Shown piece after piece: positions 1-9,243 of a stretch of 64,000 bases of DNA. Every line of letters starts with the position of its first letter. Within the stretch, counting starts at the first letter, position 1. The translations under genes were made by a program, and so were the position numbers. Source of the DNA: Sphingobium sp. 66-54 (GTDB lineage Bacteria > Pseudomonadota > Alphaproteobacteria > Sphingomonadales > Sphingomonadaceae); contig MKWI01000016.1 in the NCBI GenBank assembly GCA_001899715.1, forward strand, positions 458,254 through 522,253, read 5' to 3'. Under the pieces are notes generated by a model. The model did no database searches. It saw only the letters and a program-made list of their open reading frames with translations, and was not told the origin of the DNA.

Positions 1-1
1 G

Positions 2-1945
2 GAGAGCCGTTACCTCGGCAGTCTCGCACGGATCGCGCTGGTGGACCTACGCGGCCTGGGTGCCGAGGAGGCGGTGGCGCTGGTTGGCGGCCTCTCGCCG
101 GCAGTGGAGGCATCGGGTGGTGCGATGCTCGCGCTGGTCGATGATGGTGGCGCCCCGCATGTCGCCGATCTCGTGGCGGCCGGCGTCACCCACCTGCTGG
201 ACGGTGACATCACCCAGGCGCGGCTCGCCACCGCCCTGCGCGCGGCCGACAAACTTGCGGAGCGGCTGATCGGCAGCCTCGCCGCGGCACGCGACCGGCA
301 TGCCGTGCAGCGCAGCGATGCACTGTTCTGGCGCTGGAACGGCGCCGAGCGCACCCTCTCGATCAGTCCGGCATTGGCCGATCTCCTCGCTTTGATGGCA
401 CCCGGCATCGACCATAGCCGCTGGACCATCCGGGATCTGGTGCTGGCGCTGGACCGGTCCGACCGCGCCGGGGCTATCGCCGCGATCCGCTGTGCGATGG
501 ACGACCTCATGCCGGCCGCCTTCGCGCACGCTGTTCCGGGGCAGCCGGGGCGGCGGCTGGTGCAACATCTCTACCCTGATACGCACGGGTTCAGCGGCGA
601 GGTGGAGGAGCTGGATATGCGCCGCCGTGCCGAAGCGCGCGACCGCGATCCCATGACCGGGCTCGTCAACAGACAGGGCGCGCTGCGCTGGCTCGACCGG
701 ACGCAGGGGGACGGCCGCCGCGCAGTTGCGCTGCTGATCGGCCTCGGCCAGTTCGATCGGGTGAACAGCGCCTATGGCCGGCTGGTCGGCGACGCGATGC
801 TGAGCCGTGTGGCGATGCGCATCACCCGCCTCGTCGATGCGATGGGCGCGCGGGATGCGCTCATCGCCCGGCTGACCGGCACGGAGTTCCTCGTCGCGCT
901 CACCGGAGAACCCGGGGCCGCGCAGCCGCCACTGGAGCGCGGAGCTTTGCTCGCCCGGCAACTCGTTGCGGAGATCAGCCGGCCGTTCAACGCGGGCGAT
1001 TATCTCATCCGCCTGTCCGGCCGCTGCGGGATTGCGCTGGCGCAGGAGGGGGATGCGGCGGACATGGTGCTGCGCCGCGCCAGCAACGCGCTGGCCGATG
1101 CGCGGCGGGGCGGCGCACAGGGCGGCATTCGCGTGCGTGTCGCGGACAACAGCAGTCGCATCCTCGACGACGACCGGCTGCAAAGCGATCTGCGCCATGC
1201 GTTGGACAGCGGCCAGATCCAGCTTCGGTTCCAGCCGCAATATGACATGGCCAGCGACGCCCTTATCGGCGTGGAGGCGCTCGCCCGCTGGCAGCACCCG
1301 CATTATGGCGAGATCGGTGCCGGGGCGCTGTTTGCCATCGCCGAGCGCTCGGATTTCATACTGCCGCTCTCGGACCATATCCATGCCCGCGCGCTGGCGG
1401 AGGCCGGGGCGTGGCCGGAAGCGCTGAGGGGGCTGCGCCTTGCTGTCAACGTAACGGCGGCGGATATTACCGAGCCGGATTTCCTCACCAATTTCCTGCG
1501 TCTGGTGGATGAGAGCGGGTTCGCACGGAGCCGGTTGACGGTCGAGCTGACGGAAAGCGGTCTGGTGCAAAATCTGGACAGCGCCGCCCGGCTGCTCAGT
1601 CAACTGCGCGAGGCCGGGCTGGCGGTGGCGATCGACGATTTCGGCACTGGCTATTCGAGCCTTGCCTACCTCAAGGCGCTGCCGCTCGACTATCTCAAGA
1701 TCGACAGCAGCATCGCTCGCGATATTACTGGCTCTGGCCGCGACCGCATCATCGTGCGGGCCATCGTCGACATGGCGCGCTCGCTCGATCTGGGCGTGGT
1801 CGCCGAAGGAGTCGAGACGGAGCAGCAGCTTGCCCTGCTCGCGCGGGCCGGCTGTACCAGCTATCAGGGCTTCCTGCGTTCCCCGCCGGTGACGAGCGAG
1901 GCTTTGGCGGCGCTAGTGGCCGGAGAAGCGGCGGCGGTGAGCTGA
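2..1945 (+). CDS. EAL-domain cyclic-di-GMP phosphodiesterase with degenerate GGDEF domain (5' partial)
   Basis: The reading frame is open from the left edge, so the true start lies outside the window; a GTG at 41 is only an internal possibility. The first part resembles a receiver or sensor-like module. A GGDEF domain follows, but its signature reads TGTEF instead of GGDEF, so diguanylate cyclase activity is unlikely. The C-terminal EAL domain keeps the expected catalytic set: EAL in GVEALARW, the asparagine of VNVTA, ELTES, DDFGTGYSS, the lysine of YLKID, AEGVE and the glutamine of YQGFL. It therefore probably hydrolyses cyclic-di-GMP in the cytoplasm, the GGDEF remnant perhaps sensing GTP. 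It converges on the methyltransferase-like gene at 2179, with a long hairpin between them. Confidence 0.85.
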   Translation, partial: ESRYLGSLARIALVDLRGLGAEEAVALVGGLSPAVEASGGAMLALVDDGGAPHVADLVAAGVTHLLDGDITQARLATALRAADKLAERLIGSLAAARDRHAVQRSDALFWRWNGAERTLSISPALADLLALMAPGIDHSRWTIRDLVLALDRSDRAGAIAAIRCAMDDLMPAAFAHAVPGQPGRRLVQHLYPDTHGFSGEVEELDMRRRAEARDRDPMTGLVNRQGALRWLDRTQGDGRRAVALLIGLGQFDRVNSAYGRLVGDAMLSRVAMRITRLVDAMGARDALIARLTGTEFLVALTGEPGAAQPPLERGALLARQLVAEISRPFNAGDYLIRLSGRCGIALAQEGDAADMVLRRASNALADARRGGAQGGIRVRVADNSSRILDDDRLQSDLRHALDSGQIQLRFQPQYDMASDALIGVEALARWQHPHYGEIGAGALFAIAERSDFILPLSDHIHARALAEAGAWPEALRGLRLAVNVTAADITEPDFLTNFLRLVDESGFARSRLTVELTESGLVQNLDSAARLLSQLREAGLAVAIDDFGTGYSSLAYLKALPLDYLKIDSSIARDITGSGRDRIIVRAIVDMARSLDLGVVAEGVETEQQLALLARAGCTSYQGFLRSPPVTSEALAALVAGEAAAVS

Positions 1946-2050
1946 CCAAAGCCGGGCGGGAGGTGTGCCGTGCAGGCGGAACCATGTTTGATATCTCGCC
2001 CGGATCGAACAGAAGGCCGTGTTTCCGTGCCCAATCCGCTCAGGGGATTC

Positions 2051-2127
2051 GTGCTCCTGCGCAGGCAGCAACCCAGGGCGGTGGTGAACTGCCCATGCGC
2101 CCTGGGTTGCTGCCTGCGCAGGAGCAC
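2051..2127. repeat. 30-bp perfect inverted repeat, REP-like intergenic hairpin
   Basis: Arms at 2051-2080 and 2098-2127 are exact reverse complements, separated by 17 bases. Each arm itself contains the palindrome CCTGCGCAGG. It lies between two convergent genes, where it could stop transcription from both sides. There is no T tract, so a repeat of REP type is at least as likely as a simple terminator. Confidence 0.85.
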
Positions 2128-2178
2128 TGATTCTGTCTCATGCGAGCAAGCACTTAACGCGGCGCCATCGCTGCGGGC

Positions 2179-2925
2179 TTATCGCTGCCGGCTCGCGAAC
2201 CAGATTACATGGCGTGGCCCCTTGCCGTTGCTGCGCGCTCGTACCGCCACTTCCTCCACTGCCAGCCCAGCCTGCACGAGTCGGCGCGTAAAGGCTGGAT
2301 CGGGCGCGGCGGACCAAATGGCGAGGACGCCGCCGGGTTTCAGCGCCGCGCGGGCGGTAGCAAGACCCGCCGCCGAATATAACCGGTCGTTGGCGGTACG
2401 GACCAGACCGTCCGGCCCATTATCCACGTCCAGCAGGATCGCGTCGTAGGTCTCCCGCGCCTCGCCGATCAGCAGTGCCACGTCGCGCTGGACAAGGGCC
2501 ACCCGCGGATCGTCGAGACAGCCGGCGGCCAGTTCGGCCATCGGCCCGCGCGCCCAAGCGATGATCTCCGGCACCAGTTCGGCAACCGTGATCCGCGCCG
2601 CCGGCCCTAGCGCTGCCAGTGCGGCCCGCAGCGTGAAGCCCATGCCGTAGCCGCCGATCAGCAGATGCGGCGTCGTGCGGCCGAGCTTCGCCAAACGCGC
2701 GCAGCTCATCTCCGCCAGTGCGATCTCGGAGCCGCTCATCCGGCTGCTCATCAGTTCGTTGCGGTCGAGCACGATCATGTAGTCCGCGCCGCGCCGATAG
2801 AGCGTCAGCGGTTCACCGCCGGGCACGACGGCGGTTCCGATCAGTTCGCGTGGCTGCACGGGCGGAGGGTCCTTTACGGCAAAGAGAGTCGCGGAACGCT
2901 TTACGGCCCGGGCGCGCGGCGGCAT
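2179..2925 (-). CDS. Spermidine synthase-like methyltransferase-fold protein
   Basis: A protein of 248 residues with the Rossmann fold of the spermidine synthase/SAM methyltransferase group. A glycine-rich nucleotide-binding loop reads LLIGGYGMGFTLRAAL and an acidic motif follows in DAILLDVDNGPDGL. Sphingomonads commonly carry such short spermidine synthase-like proteins whose substrate is not established, so polyamine synthesis should not be assumed. No polyamine pathway gene is nearby. It is divergent from the exonuclease-like gene at 2970, only 44 bases away, so their promoters must overlap. Confidence 0.75.
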   Translation of the reverse strand: MPPRARAVKRSATLFAVKDPPPVQPRELIGTAVVPGGEPLTLYRRGADYMIVLDRNELMSSRMSGSEIALAEMSCARLAKLGRTTPHLLIGGYGMGFTLRAALAALGPAARITVAELVPEIIAWARGPMAELAAGCLDDPRVALVQRDVALLIGEARETYDAILLDVDNGPDGLVRTANDRLYSAAGLATARAALKPGGVLAIWSAAPDPAFTRRLVQAGLAVEEVAVRARSNGKGPRHVIWFASRQR

Positions 2926-2969
2926 AGCGGATGTGCCATGCTTGCCTCCATCTTTGAAGCCTCCCGCTG

Positions 2970-3434
2970 ATGCGCTATTTCCTGGATACCGAATTCAACG
3001 GCTTCGGCGGTGCGCTCATCAGCCTGGCGCTGGTGCCCGAATATGGCGATCAGGAGTTCTACGTCTCGCTGCCGCTGCCGGATGAAATTCATCCCTGGGT
3101 CGCGCAGAATGTCGTGCCCTATCTGCGGTTCGTGCCGCCGGGGGTGGATTACGCTCTCAGCCGGGCGGATGCTTCGCGCCATCTGGAGGCTTATCTGGCG
3201 CCCGATAATGATCCGCTGATCGTTGCCGACTGGCCGGACGATCTCGCCCATTTCTGCCAGATATTGTTGACTGGTCCGGGTAGCATGATCGCCCTCGACG
3301 GGTTGCGCCTCCAACTTATCAACGGCGCGGGTTTCAGCGCCGCCGCCAATAGTAAGGTGCCGCACAATGCGCTGCATGATGCGCGGGCACTCAAGGAATT
3401 CTGCCTGAACGGCGCTTTGTCGGGAGTTCTGTAA
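2970..3434 (+). CDS. DEDD-type 3'-5' exoribonuclease-like protein (RNase T / Rv2179c-like)
   Basis: A 154-residue single-domain protein. It opens with DTEFNGFG, the first acidic motif (DxE) of DEDD exonucleases, has an aspartate in VADWPDD in the middle, and ends with HNALHDARALKEFC, which fits the H-x4-D motif of the DEDDh class. The size matches the short bacterial Rv2179c-like exoribonucleases. It probably trims RNA 3' ends with two metal ions; the natural substrate is unknown. Confidence 0.75.
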   Translation: MRYFLDTEFNGFGGALISLALVPEYGDQEFYVSLPLPDEIHPWVAQNVVPYLRFVPPGVDYALSRADASRHLEAYLAPDNDPLIVADWPDDLAHFCQILLTGPGSMIALDGLRLQLINGAGFSAAANSKVPHNALHDARALKEFCLNGALSGVL

Positions 3435-3600
3435 GGAGTCTGGGCCGGGCCTGTCCCGTACGCGGTCGGCTCGCTCCCAATCGTCACGCCAGACGCGTTT
3501 CAGCGTCCGCCCCGCATACGGTTTACTGGCGCATGAGAACGGGTTGCCCCTGGGGGCAAATCCGAAGCCCTGCGATGGAGAACAATCCGCTAATGCTATT

Positions 3601-4839
3601 TCAGGCGGCTTCGCGGAATTCCAGATCCAGCCGATCCCATATCTCGACCAGCGCGCTCACCAGCTCGCGCATCATCGCTTCGCTGTGCGAGGGGCCGGGC
3701 GTGAAACGCAGCCGCTCTGTCCCGCGCGGAACCGTGGGATAATTGACCGGCTGCACATAGATGCCATATTCGGCCAGCAGAATGTCGCTGATCCGCTTGG
3801 CCTTGACCGGGTCGCCCACCATCAGCGGCACGATATGCGTGACCGACGGCATGACCGGCAGACCGTTGCGCGCCATTTCAGCCTTGAGGAAGGCCGCCGC
3901 CGCCTGCTGCTCGTCGCGCTCGATCTGCGATGCCTTCAAGTGCCGCACCGCCGCCAGCACTCCGGCGACCAGCACCGGCGAGAGCGAGGTGGTGAAGATG
4001 AAGCCGGGCGCATAGCTGCGGATCACGTCGATAATCATCTTGTCGGCCGCGATGTAGCCGCCCATCACGCCGAACGCCTTGCCCAGCGTACCTTCGATGA
4101 TCGTCACACGGTGCGCAACCTCGTCGCGCTCGGTAATGCCGCCGCCGCGCGGGCCATACATGCCGACGGCGTGGACCTCGTCGCAATAAGTGAGGGCGTT
4201 ATACTCATCCGCCAGATCGCAGATCGCGGCGATGGGCGAAATATCGCCGTCCATCGAATAGACGCTCTCGAACGCGATCAGCTTGGGCGTCTCGGGATCG
4301 GCCTCGTCCAGCAGTTCGCGTAGATGAGCCAGATCGTTATGGCGGAAAACGCGCTTCTCGCAGCCTGAGTTGCGAATGCCCGCGATCATCGAAGCGTGGT
4401 TCAGCTCGTCGGAGAAGATGATGCAGCCCGGCAGCAGCTTGCCCAGCGTGGCCAGAGTCGCCTCGTTGGAGACATAGCCGGAGGTGAAGAGCAGCGCGCC
4501 CTCCTTGCCGTGCAAGTCGGCCAGCTCATGCTCCAGATCGACGTGATAATGCGTGTTGCCGCCGATGTTGCGGGTGCCGCCCGATCCGGCGCCGACATCG
4601 TGCAGTGCTTCTTCCATCGCGGCGATCACCTTGGGGTGCTGGCCCATGGCGAGATAGTCGTTGGAGCACCAGACGGTGATCGGCTTCGGCCCGTTGTGGT
4701 GGGCAAAGCAGCGCGCGTTGGGGAACGTGCCCTTGTTGCGGAGGATGTCGATGAAGACGCGGTAGCGCCCTTCGGCATGCAGGCGTTCGATCGCCTGACT
4801 GAACACATGCTGATAATTCATCTTGGACGGCAACCTCAT
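3601..4839 (-). CDS. hemA: 5-aminolevulinate synthase
   Basis: Condenses glycine with succinyl-CoA to 5-aminolevulinate, the first step of haem synthesis by the Shemin route used in alphaproteobacteria. The 412 residues match the usual length of about 405. PLP-enzyme landmarks are present: [12 protein letters not shown], the Schiff-base lysine in [19 protein letters not shown] and the glycine-rich [12 protein letters not shown] near the N-terminus. The start gives the family-typical beginning [14 protein letters not shown] a few residues in; the second methionine (MNYQ, at 4821) is an equally possible start. Confidence 0.95.
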   Translation of the reverse strand: MRLPSKMNYQHVFSQAIERLHAEGRYRVFIDILRNKGTFPNARCFAHHNGPKPITVWCSNDYLAMGQHPKVIAAMEEALHDVGAGSGGTRNIGGNTHYHVDLEHELADLHGKEGALLFTSGYVSNEATLATLGKLLPGCIIFSDELNHASMIAGIRNSGCEKRVFRHNDLAHLRELLDEADPETPKLIAFESVYSMDGDISPIAAICDLADEYNALTYCDEVHAVGMYGPRGGGITERDEVAHRVTIIEGTLGKAFGVMGGYIAADKMIIDVIRSYAPGFIFTTSLSPVLVAGVLAAVRHLKASQIERDEQQAAAAFLKAEMARNGLPVMPSVTHIVPLMVGDPVKAKRISDILLAEYGIYVQPVNYPTVPRGTERLRFTPGPSHSEAMMRELVSALVEIWDRLDLEFREAA

Positions 4840-4989
4840 GTCCTCTCCCGCGCCCTTAGCGGCCTCTTGCGCCGAAAGCCACTGCTAATGGCTTGCAAAA
4901 GGACAAAATCACCCACGTCAACCAGCGGTACGTGCACAGCCATCTCGCTCCCGGCAATGCGCGAGGACGCGTCCTTACCGGGGTCGATG

Positions 4990-5859
4990 CTAGAGGGCGT
5001 TGATCTGGCGCAAACCGAATCGGTCGAGCGCGGGGCGCAGCGCCTCCACCCAGGGATCGATACGGGTGAAAACGGCGCGCCCCTCCGGCGCACCTTCCGG
5101 CCAAGGCGCATCGCCGTTTAGCCAGGCGATCCGCCGTGCGATTCCGGCGCCGCCGTGGAGAAAGGTGAGCGGCCGCGGTGCGGCGGCGGCCAGTTCGTCC
5201 TCCACCAGCGGAAAATGCGTGCAGGCGAGCACTACCATGTCCATGCGTTCGCCACCGGGCTGGTCGAGCAGGCCGGCGAGCGCTCCGGCGGGAATCGCAG
5301 GATCGGCAGGCTCCCCGCGCAGCCGTGCTTCGACATAAGCGACCAGCGCGGCGCTGCCGTGGCGCAGGACGATGCAGTCCGCGCCATGCTCGGCGGCGAG
5401 GCGGTCGACATAGGGCTGGCGCACGGTCGCATCCGTGCCGAGCACGCCGATGACGCGCGTTTTCGATGAGAGCGCCGCCGGCTTGATCGCCGGCACCGTG
5501 CCCACCACCGGAATATCGAGGGCGGCGCGTACATGGGCGAGGGCGATGGTCGAGGCGGTGTTGCAGGCGATAACGGCGATACGTGGCCGGTAGCGCTCGA
5601 CCAGCCGGCCGAGCAGCGCCGGCACGCGCGCGGCAATCTCCGCCTCGCTTTTGGTCCCATAGGGGAAGCCGGCACTGTCCGCCGCATAGACGACCGGCAT
5701 GGCTGGCATCAGCGCGCGGGCTGGCCCGAGGATCGATAGTCCGCCGACCCCCGAATCAAAGAAAAGCACGGGCGCGTCGGGAGCTGGGGCGGGATCGGCC
5801 ATGACCTGTCCATGTGTCTGCGCGCAGGCCTCTGTCAATCGCTCCGCTAACCTCGCCAT
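4990..5859 (-). CDS. murI: Glutamate racemase
   Basis: Converts L- to D-glutamate for peptidoglycan. The two catalytic cysteines lie in IACNTAS and LACTHFP, and the substrate loop FFDSGVGGLSIL is at the N-terminus. The protein is 289 residues from the first methionine; a second methionine at residue 20 (MADPAPAP) would give a more typical N-terminus. It is divergent from the methyltransferase at 5942. Confidence 0.93.
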   Translation of the reverse strand: MARLAERLTEACAQTHGQVMADPAPAPDAPVLFFDSGVGGLSILGPARALMPAMPVVYAADSAGFPYGTKSEAEIAARVPALLGRLVERYRPRIAVIACNTASTIALAHVRAALDIPVVGTVPAIKPAALSSKTRVIGVLGTDATVRQPYVDRLAAEHGADCIVLRHGSAALVAYVEARLRGEPADPAIPAGALAGLLDQPGGERMDMVVLACTHFPLVEDELAAAAPRPLTFLHGGAGIARRIAWLNGDAPWPEGAPEGRAVFTRIDPWVEALRPALDRFGLRQINAL

Positions 5860-5941
5860 CGTGAAGGCATAGATAGTGTTGAGGGATCATCATCCTTGCG
5901 CTTATGATCCCCCCACGAACGGGAACGACGGGGAGAGCAGG

Positions 5942-6937
5942 ATGACGGACCGCGAGCAGGTGATCGACATGATAACCGGCGCCTGGAAAACCCGCGTGAT
6001 CGGCGAGGGCGCACGGCTCGGCCTGTTCGATCGGCTGGCCGATGGCGCCCATGTTGCCGACGATCTCGCCGGGGAACTGGGCGTCAACGCCGATGGCTTG
6101 ATGCGCCTGCTGCGCGGTCTCGCCACGCTGGGGCTGGTGCTGCACGAACCGGGCGGGCGCTTCTCGCTGGCCCCGCTCGGCGTCTGCCTGCGCCGCGACG
6201 CGCCCGACTCGCTCAACGGCATGGCGGGCCATTGGGCCGACCGGCTGTGGAACAGCTTCGGCGGCATCGGCGAGAGCATCCGCACGGGAGAGGCATCCGC
6301 GCCCTCGGGCCCCGAGCATTTCGTCGAGCAGCAAGCCGATCCGGTCCGCTCGGATATCTTCAATCGTGCCATGGCGGAGGGCAGCTTACGGGTCGGCCGC
6401 TCGCTCGCCCGCCATTATGATTTCGCCGGTTGCAAGGTGCTGATGGACGTTGGCGGCGGCTATGGCGCGCTGCTTGTCGGGCCGCTGGAGGCGCATGACC
6501 ATTTGCGCGGCGTCGTGTTCGACCTGCCGGTGCTGGCCGACGCCGCGAGCGCCTATCTGCGCGAGCAGGGCGCCGGCGACCGCGCGCGCTATCTCGGCGG
6601 CAGCTTTTTCGAGAGCGTCCCTGCCGTGGCCGATTGCCTGATGCTCAAATTCATCCTGCATGACTGGAACGATGAGACGTCGCTGCGCATCCTCACGCAT
6701 TGCCGCGAGGCGATGGGCGAGGGCGGGCGCGTGCTCATCGTCGAGCGGATCGTGCCCGAGACGGTGTCGCCGGCGGATCAGGACGTCATCCGCGGCGATC
6801 TCACCATGCTGACCATCGGCGGCAAGGAGCGGACCGAGGCGGAGTATCGCGCCTTGCTGGCGGATGTCGGCTTGGCCATTACCGCCATCGTTCCACTCGA
6901 CGCCGGCTATTCGGCCATCGAAGCGCGGCGCACCTGA
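5942..6937 (+). CDS. O-methyltransferase, acetylserotonin/hydroxyneurosporene type
   Basis: A SAM-dependent methyltransferase of 331 residues. An N-terminal winged-helix dimerisation part (residues about 15-80) is followed by the catalytic domain with the SAM loop LMDVGGGYGALL and the typical FILHDWNDE and GGRVLIVERIVPE motifs. The start at 5942 was chosen over an upstream in-frame ATG because GGGGAGAGCAGG lies directly before it. The family methylates hydroxyl groups on small aromatic or isoprenoid molecules; the substrate here cannot be told. Confidence 0.85.
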   Translation: MTDREQVIDMITGAWKTRVIGEGARLGLFDRLADGAHVADDLAGELGVNADGLMRLLRGLATLGLVLHEPGGRFSLAPLGVCLRRDAPDSLNGMAGHWADRLWNSFGGIGESIRTGEASAPSGPEHFVEQQADPVRSDIFNRAMAEGSLRVGRSLARHYDFAGCKVLMDVGGGYGALLVGPLEAHDHLRGVVFDLPVLADAASAYLREQGAGDRARYLGGSFFESVPAVADCLMLKFILHDWNDETSLRILTHCREAMGEGGRVLIVERIVPETVSPADQDVIRGDLTMLTIGGKERTEAEYRALLADVGLAITAIVPLDAGYSAIEARRT

Positions 6938-7050
6938 CTGGAGCCGCTGTAGTTAGCCGCAAGTACTTGATAACCGGTTTGTTCCGGGCGATAGCTAACT
7001 GTTTGGGCAGGCGCTCCTCAACCGGGATCGCCAAAGGGAAGGGCGGGGGC

Positions 7051-7758
7051 GTGGTGAGAACGCGAATTTCATGGCTGCCCGTCGCGTTTGGACTGCTGGC
7101 GCTCGCGCTGGCCGGCGCGGCGCAGGCGCACGGCGTGGCGGCTGGGGACCAGGGCTATATCGAGCAGACGAGCGGCCCACAGATCGCGGCGTTCCTCTAT
7201 CTCGGCGCCAAGCATATGGTGACGGGCTACGATCACCTGCTGTTCCTGTTTGGCGTCATCTTCTTCCTATACCGGATGCGGGACGTCGCGACCTATGTGA
7301 CGCTGTTCGCCATCGGCCACAGCACCACGCTGATCGCCGGCGTGTTGCTCGGCACGCATGTCAGCCCCTATCTGGTCGACGCGGTGATCGGCCTCTCGGT
7401 GGTCTACAAGGCGCTCGACAATCTCGGCGCTTATCAGCGCTGGTTCGGCGTGCAGCCGAACACCAAGGCGGCGGTGCTGATCTTCGGCTTCGTCCACGGC
7501 TTTGGGCTTGCCACCAAATTGCAGGATTTCGCCCTCTCGCGCGACGGGCTGGTGACGAACCTCATCTCGTTCAACGTGGGCGTGGAGATCGGCCAGATCC
7601 TTGCACTCGCCGCCATTCTCATCGCCATGGGCTACTGGCGGCGGACAGCCAGCTTCGCGCGCCATGCCTTCGCCGCCAACGTTGCGCTGATGACGGCCGG
7701 CTTCGTCCTCTTCGGTCTCCAGCTGACCGGCTACTTCCTGGAAGGATCGCCCTCATGA
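7051..7758 (+). CDS. HupE/UreJ-like integral membrane protein
   Basis: A protein of about 235 residues with a signal-like first helix ending in AQAHG, then six hydrophobic segments. It shows the histidine-rich pattern of the HupE_UreJ_2 group: KHMVTGYDHLLFLFG, FAIGHSTTL and FGFVHGFGLA. HupE relatives are proposed to handle nickel or another metal, but no hydrogenase or urease gene is in the window. Two GTG codons at 7051 and 7054 follow a G-rich stretch (AAGGGAAGGGCGGGGG) and either could be the start. Its stop overlaps the next start as ATGA, so the pair is translationally coupled. Confidence 0.8.
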   Translation: MVRTRISWLPVAFGLLALALAGAAQAHGVAAGDQGYIEQTSGPQIAAFLYLGAKHMVTGYDHLLFLFGVIFFLYRMRDVATYVTLFAIGHSTTLIAGVLLGTHVSPYLVDAVIGLSVVYKALDNLGAYQRWFGVQPNTKAAVLIFGFVHGFGLATKLQDFALSRDGLVTNLISFNVGVEIGQILALAAILIAMGYWRRTASFARHAFAANVALMTAGFVLFGLQLTGYFLEGSPS

Positions 7759-8327
7759 CCAATGCGCCAACACCCGGCTCCGCCGAGCTGCCGACCCTCC
7801 GCCAACTCAACCGCGCTACCCTGCTCGCAGTGGGAGCCGCCGCCGTCATCCTTGTCACCACGGTCTTGCCGGCGGAATATGGCGTGGACCCGACCGGGGT
7901 CGGCACCGCGCTCGGCCTCACCGCCATGGGACAGATGAAGCAGGGCGCGGCGGCCGGTGCCAAGGCACCTGGCGATGCGCCCGAAACGACGACGCTGCCC
8001 GATGGGGCGACCCAAATCCGCCTGACGCTGCGCCCCTATCAGGGCATCGAGGCCAAGGCGACGATGAAGGCCGGGCAGGAGATGCAGTATCGCTGGAGCA
8101 CGGATGGGTCCGCCGTCGAATTCGAGTTTCATGGAGACCCGGAAGGCGGCGACGGCACGGACTATACCAGTTACGAGAAAGGCGATGCCGCCAGCGGTGA
8201 GGGGACGTTCCGCGCCGCGTTTGCCGGGCGACATGGCTGGTACTGGAAGAACAACAGCAACAAGCCCATCGTCGTGACCGCCAGCGCCAAGGGCGATTTC
8301 GAGAGGTTCGCCGTACTGACCGACTGA
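7755..8327 (+). CDS. Single-pass transmembrane anchor protein, partner of the HupE-like gene
   Basis: Translationally coupled to the HupE/UreJ-like gene by an ATGA overlap. The 190-residue protein has one membrane helix (about residues 23-42, ATLLAVGAAAVILVTTVL) and a soluble part of about 110 residues that ends FERFAVLTD. Proteins of this kind are often annotated as transmembrane anchor proteins and found beside HupE-like genes. The soluble part has aromatic motifs (MQYRWSTDG, GRHGWYWKNNS) but no catalytic signature that I recognise. A periplasmic metal-related role is inference from the neighbour only. Confidence 0.75.
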   Translation: MTNAPTPGSAELPTLRQLNRATLLAVGAAAVILVTTVLPAEYGVDPTGVGTALGLTAMGQMKQGAAAGAKAPGDAPETTTLPDGATQIRLTLRPYQGIEAKATMKAGQEMQYRWSTDGSAVEFEFHGDPEGGDGTDYTSYEKGDAASGEGTFRAAFAGRHGWYWKNNSNKPIVVTASAKGDFERFAVLTD

Positions 8328-8351
8328 GCGCATGCCGGCCCAACGGAAAGC

Positions 8352-8374
8352 GCCCCGCCGGATCAGGGCGGGGC
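8352..8374. terminator. GC-rich stem-loop after the anchor gene
   Basis: GCCCCGCC at 8352-8359 pairs perfectly with GGCGGGGC at 8367-8374 around a 7-base loop, 25 bases after the stop of the anchor gene. No T tract follows on the plus strand; on the minus strand it is followed by GCTTTCC. Confidence 0.5.
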
Positions 8375-8841
8375 AGTTGGGAGGAGGAGCTTTCAAGCAG
8401 GCCGATGGGGGACTGTAAATCACCTGCTCAAGCTTTTTATGTTCATTCACTTTGCCTGAAAGGCGAGGACCGTGGTCGGCTCCGCTGGTTAACAAAAGGT
8501 TAAAGTTGCGACCGGGCGCCAGATGCGAAGGACGAACGGTTCGTCGCGGAATATGAGGCGAGCTAGCTGGCGGAATCCCATGATTTTATTTGGATAATTT
8601 CCCGCGATATTCAATGTGTTCCATCGAGGCCCGAGGCTGCGCTGTTCCGTCATTCCGGGGGCCAATGCCGCCCATCGCCGGTAACGGCGCGAAGCACGCT
8701 CGTGCCGCGGCTCGGCGAATTTTAACGGCTGCCTGCCACACGGGAGGGTGAAGTCCAACCATCCACCCCGAGGGGCCATGATGCTGAAATATGTCGCCAC
8801 AGTCGCCATCGTCTGTTCAACCGCCGCATGCACTAACCACA
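8375..8841. other. Non-coding stretch without recognised features
   Basis: No convincing reading frame, RNA gene or repeat is visible here. Base composition is visibly lower in GC than the flanks around 8430-8620, in keeping with the disturbed, phage-scarred patch that follows. Confidence 0.5.
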
Positions 8842-9072
8842 ATGGCAGGCATCCGGGCCTTGCAGAAGCGAGCGGGGAAGCTGGAGAAGACGGACATGCC
8901 GACACCATCGCCGTTCGTGCAGTGGTTCGGGTCGTTTGACGCTTGGGTCGAGCGCGAGGTGCCGCCTGGTATGGAAAGCGGGATGCTGGCTGCTGACGAC
9001 ATGGTGGCGGTCGTCGCTGCCTTGCGGCGCTGGGAAGCGGATGGGACATGGGGCGGCGCACATGCTCGCTGA
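8842..9072 (+). CDS. Small phage-type hypothetical protein
   Basis: A 76-residue protein that starts MAGIRALQKRAGKLEK and contains FGSFDAWVEREV and VVAALRRWEADGTW. The charged N-terminal helix followed by the DDMxxVxxALRRW pattern resembles small proteins encoded next to terminase genes in alphaproteobacterial prophages; that is from memory, not a search. No other phage gene is adjacent, so it is likely an orphan left by a decayed prophage. An upstream in-frame ATG at 8791 gives only an unlikely low-complexity extension. Confidence 0.5.
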   Translation: MAGIRALQKRAGKLEKTDMPTPSPFVQWFGSFDAWVEREVPPGMESGMLAADDMVAVVAALRRWEADGTWGGAHAR

Positions 9073-9210
9073 CGGTGCAGTGCCAGTGCCAGCATAGGGT
9101 TGCGCGGGGCATTATTCGGCTGCCTGCGCCGAGGACCAGCGGACGGTCCCTCGTTAATCGAACATCCGCAGCAGCGGGGGTAGGCTACACTCCTTCCACC
9201 TTGACGCTGC

Positions 9211-9242
9211 CAGCACCCTGCGCCTTCGGGCGTGGGGTGCTG
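9211..9242 (-). terminator. Stem-loop directly after the lipoprotein gene
   Basis: CAGCACCC at 9211-9218 pairs with GGGTGCTG at 9235-9242, and inside it CGCC/GGCG closes a 4-base TTCG loop (CGAA in the minus-strand transcript). It begins two bases beyond the stop of the minus-strand lipoprotein gene. No T tract, so termination is probable rather than certain. Confidence 0.55.
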
Positions 9243-9243
9243 T

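Noticed and set aside
47..1603. 518-codon open frame on the minus strand opposite the EAL gene
   Set aside because: Shadow frame in very GC-rich DNA; its translation is arginine- and glutamine-rich with no domain, while the plus strand has clear EAL motifs.
6951..7000. AGTTAGC and GCTAACT, 7-bp inverted repeat upstream of the HupE-like gene
   Set aside because: Arms are short and 36 bases apart; no known regulator site matches, so chance is likely.
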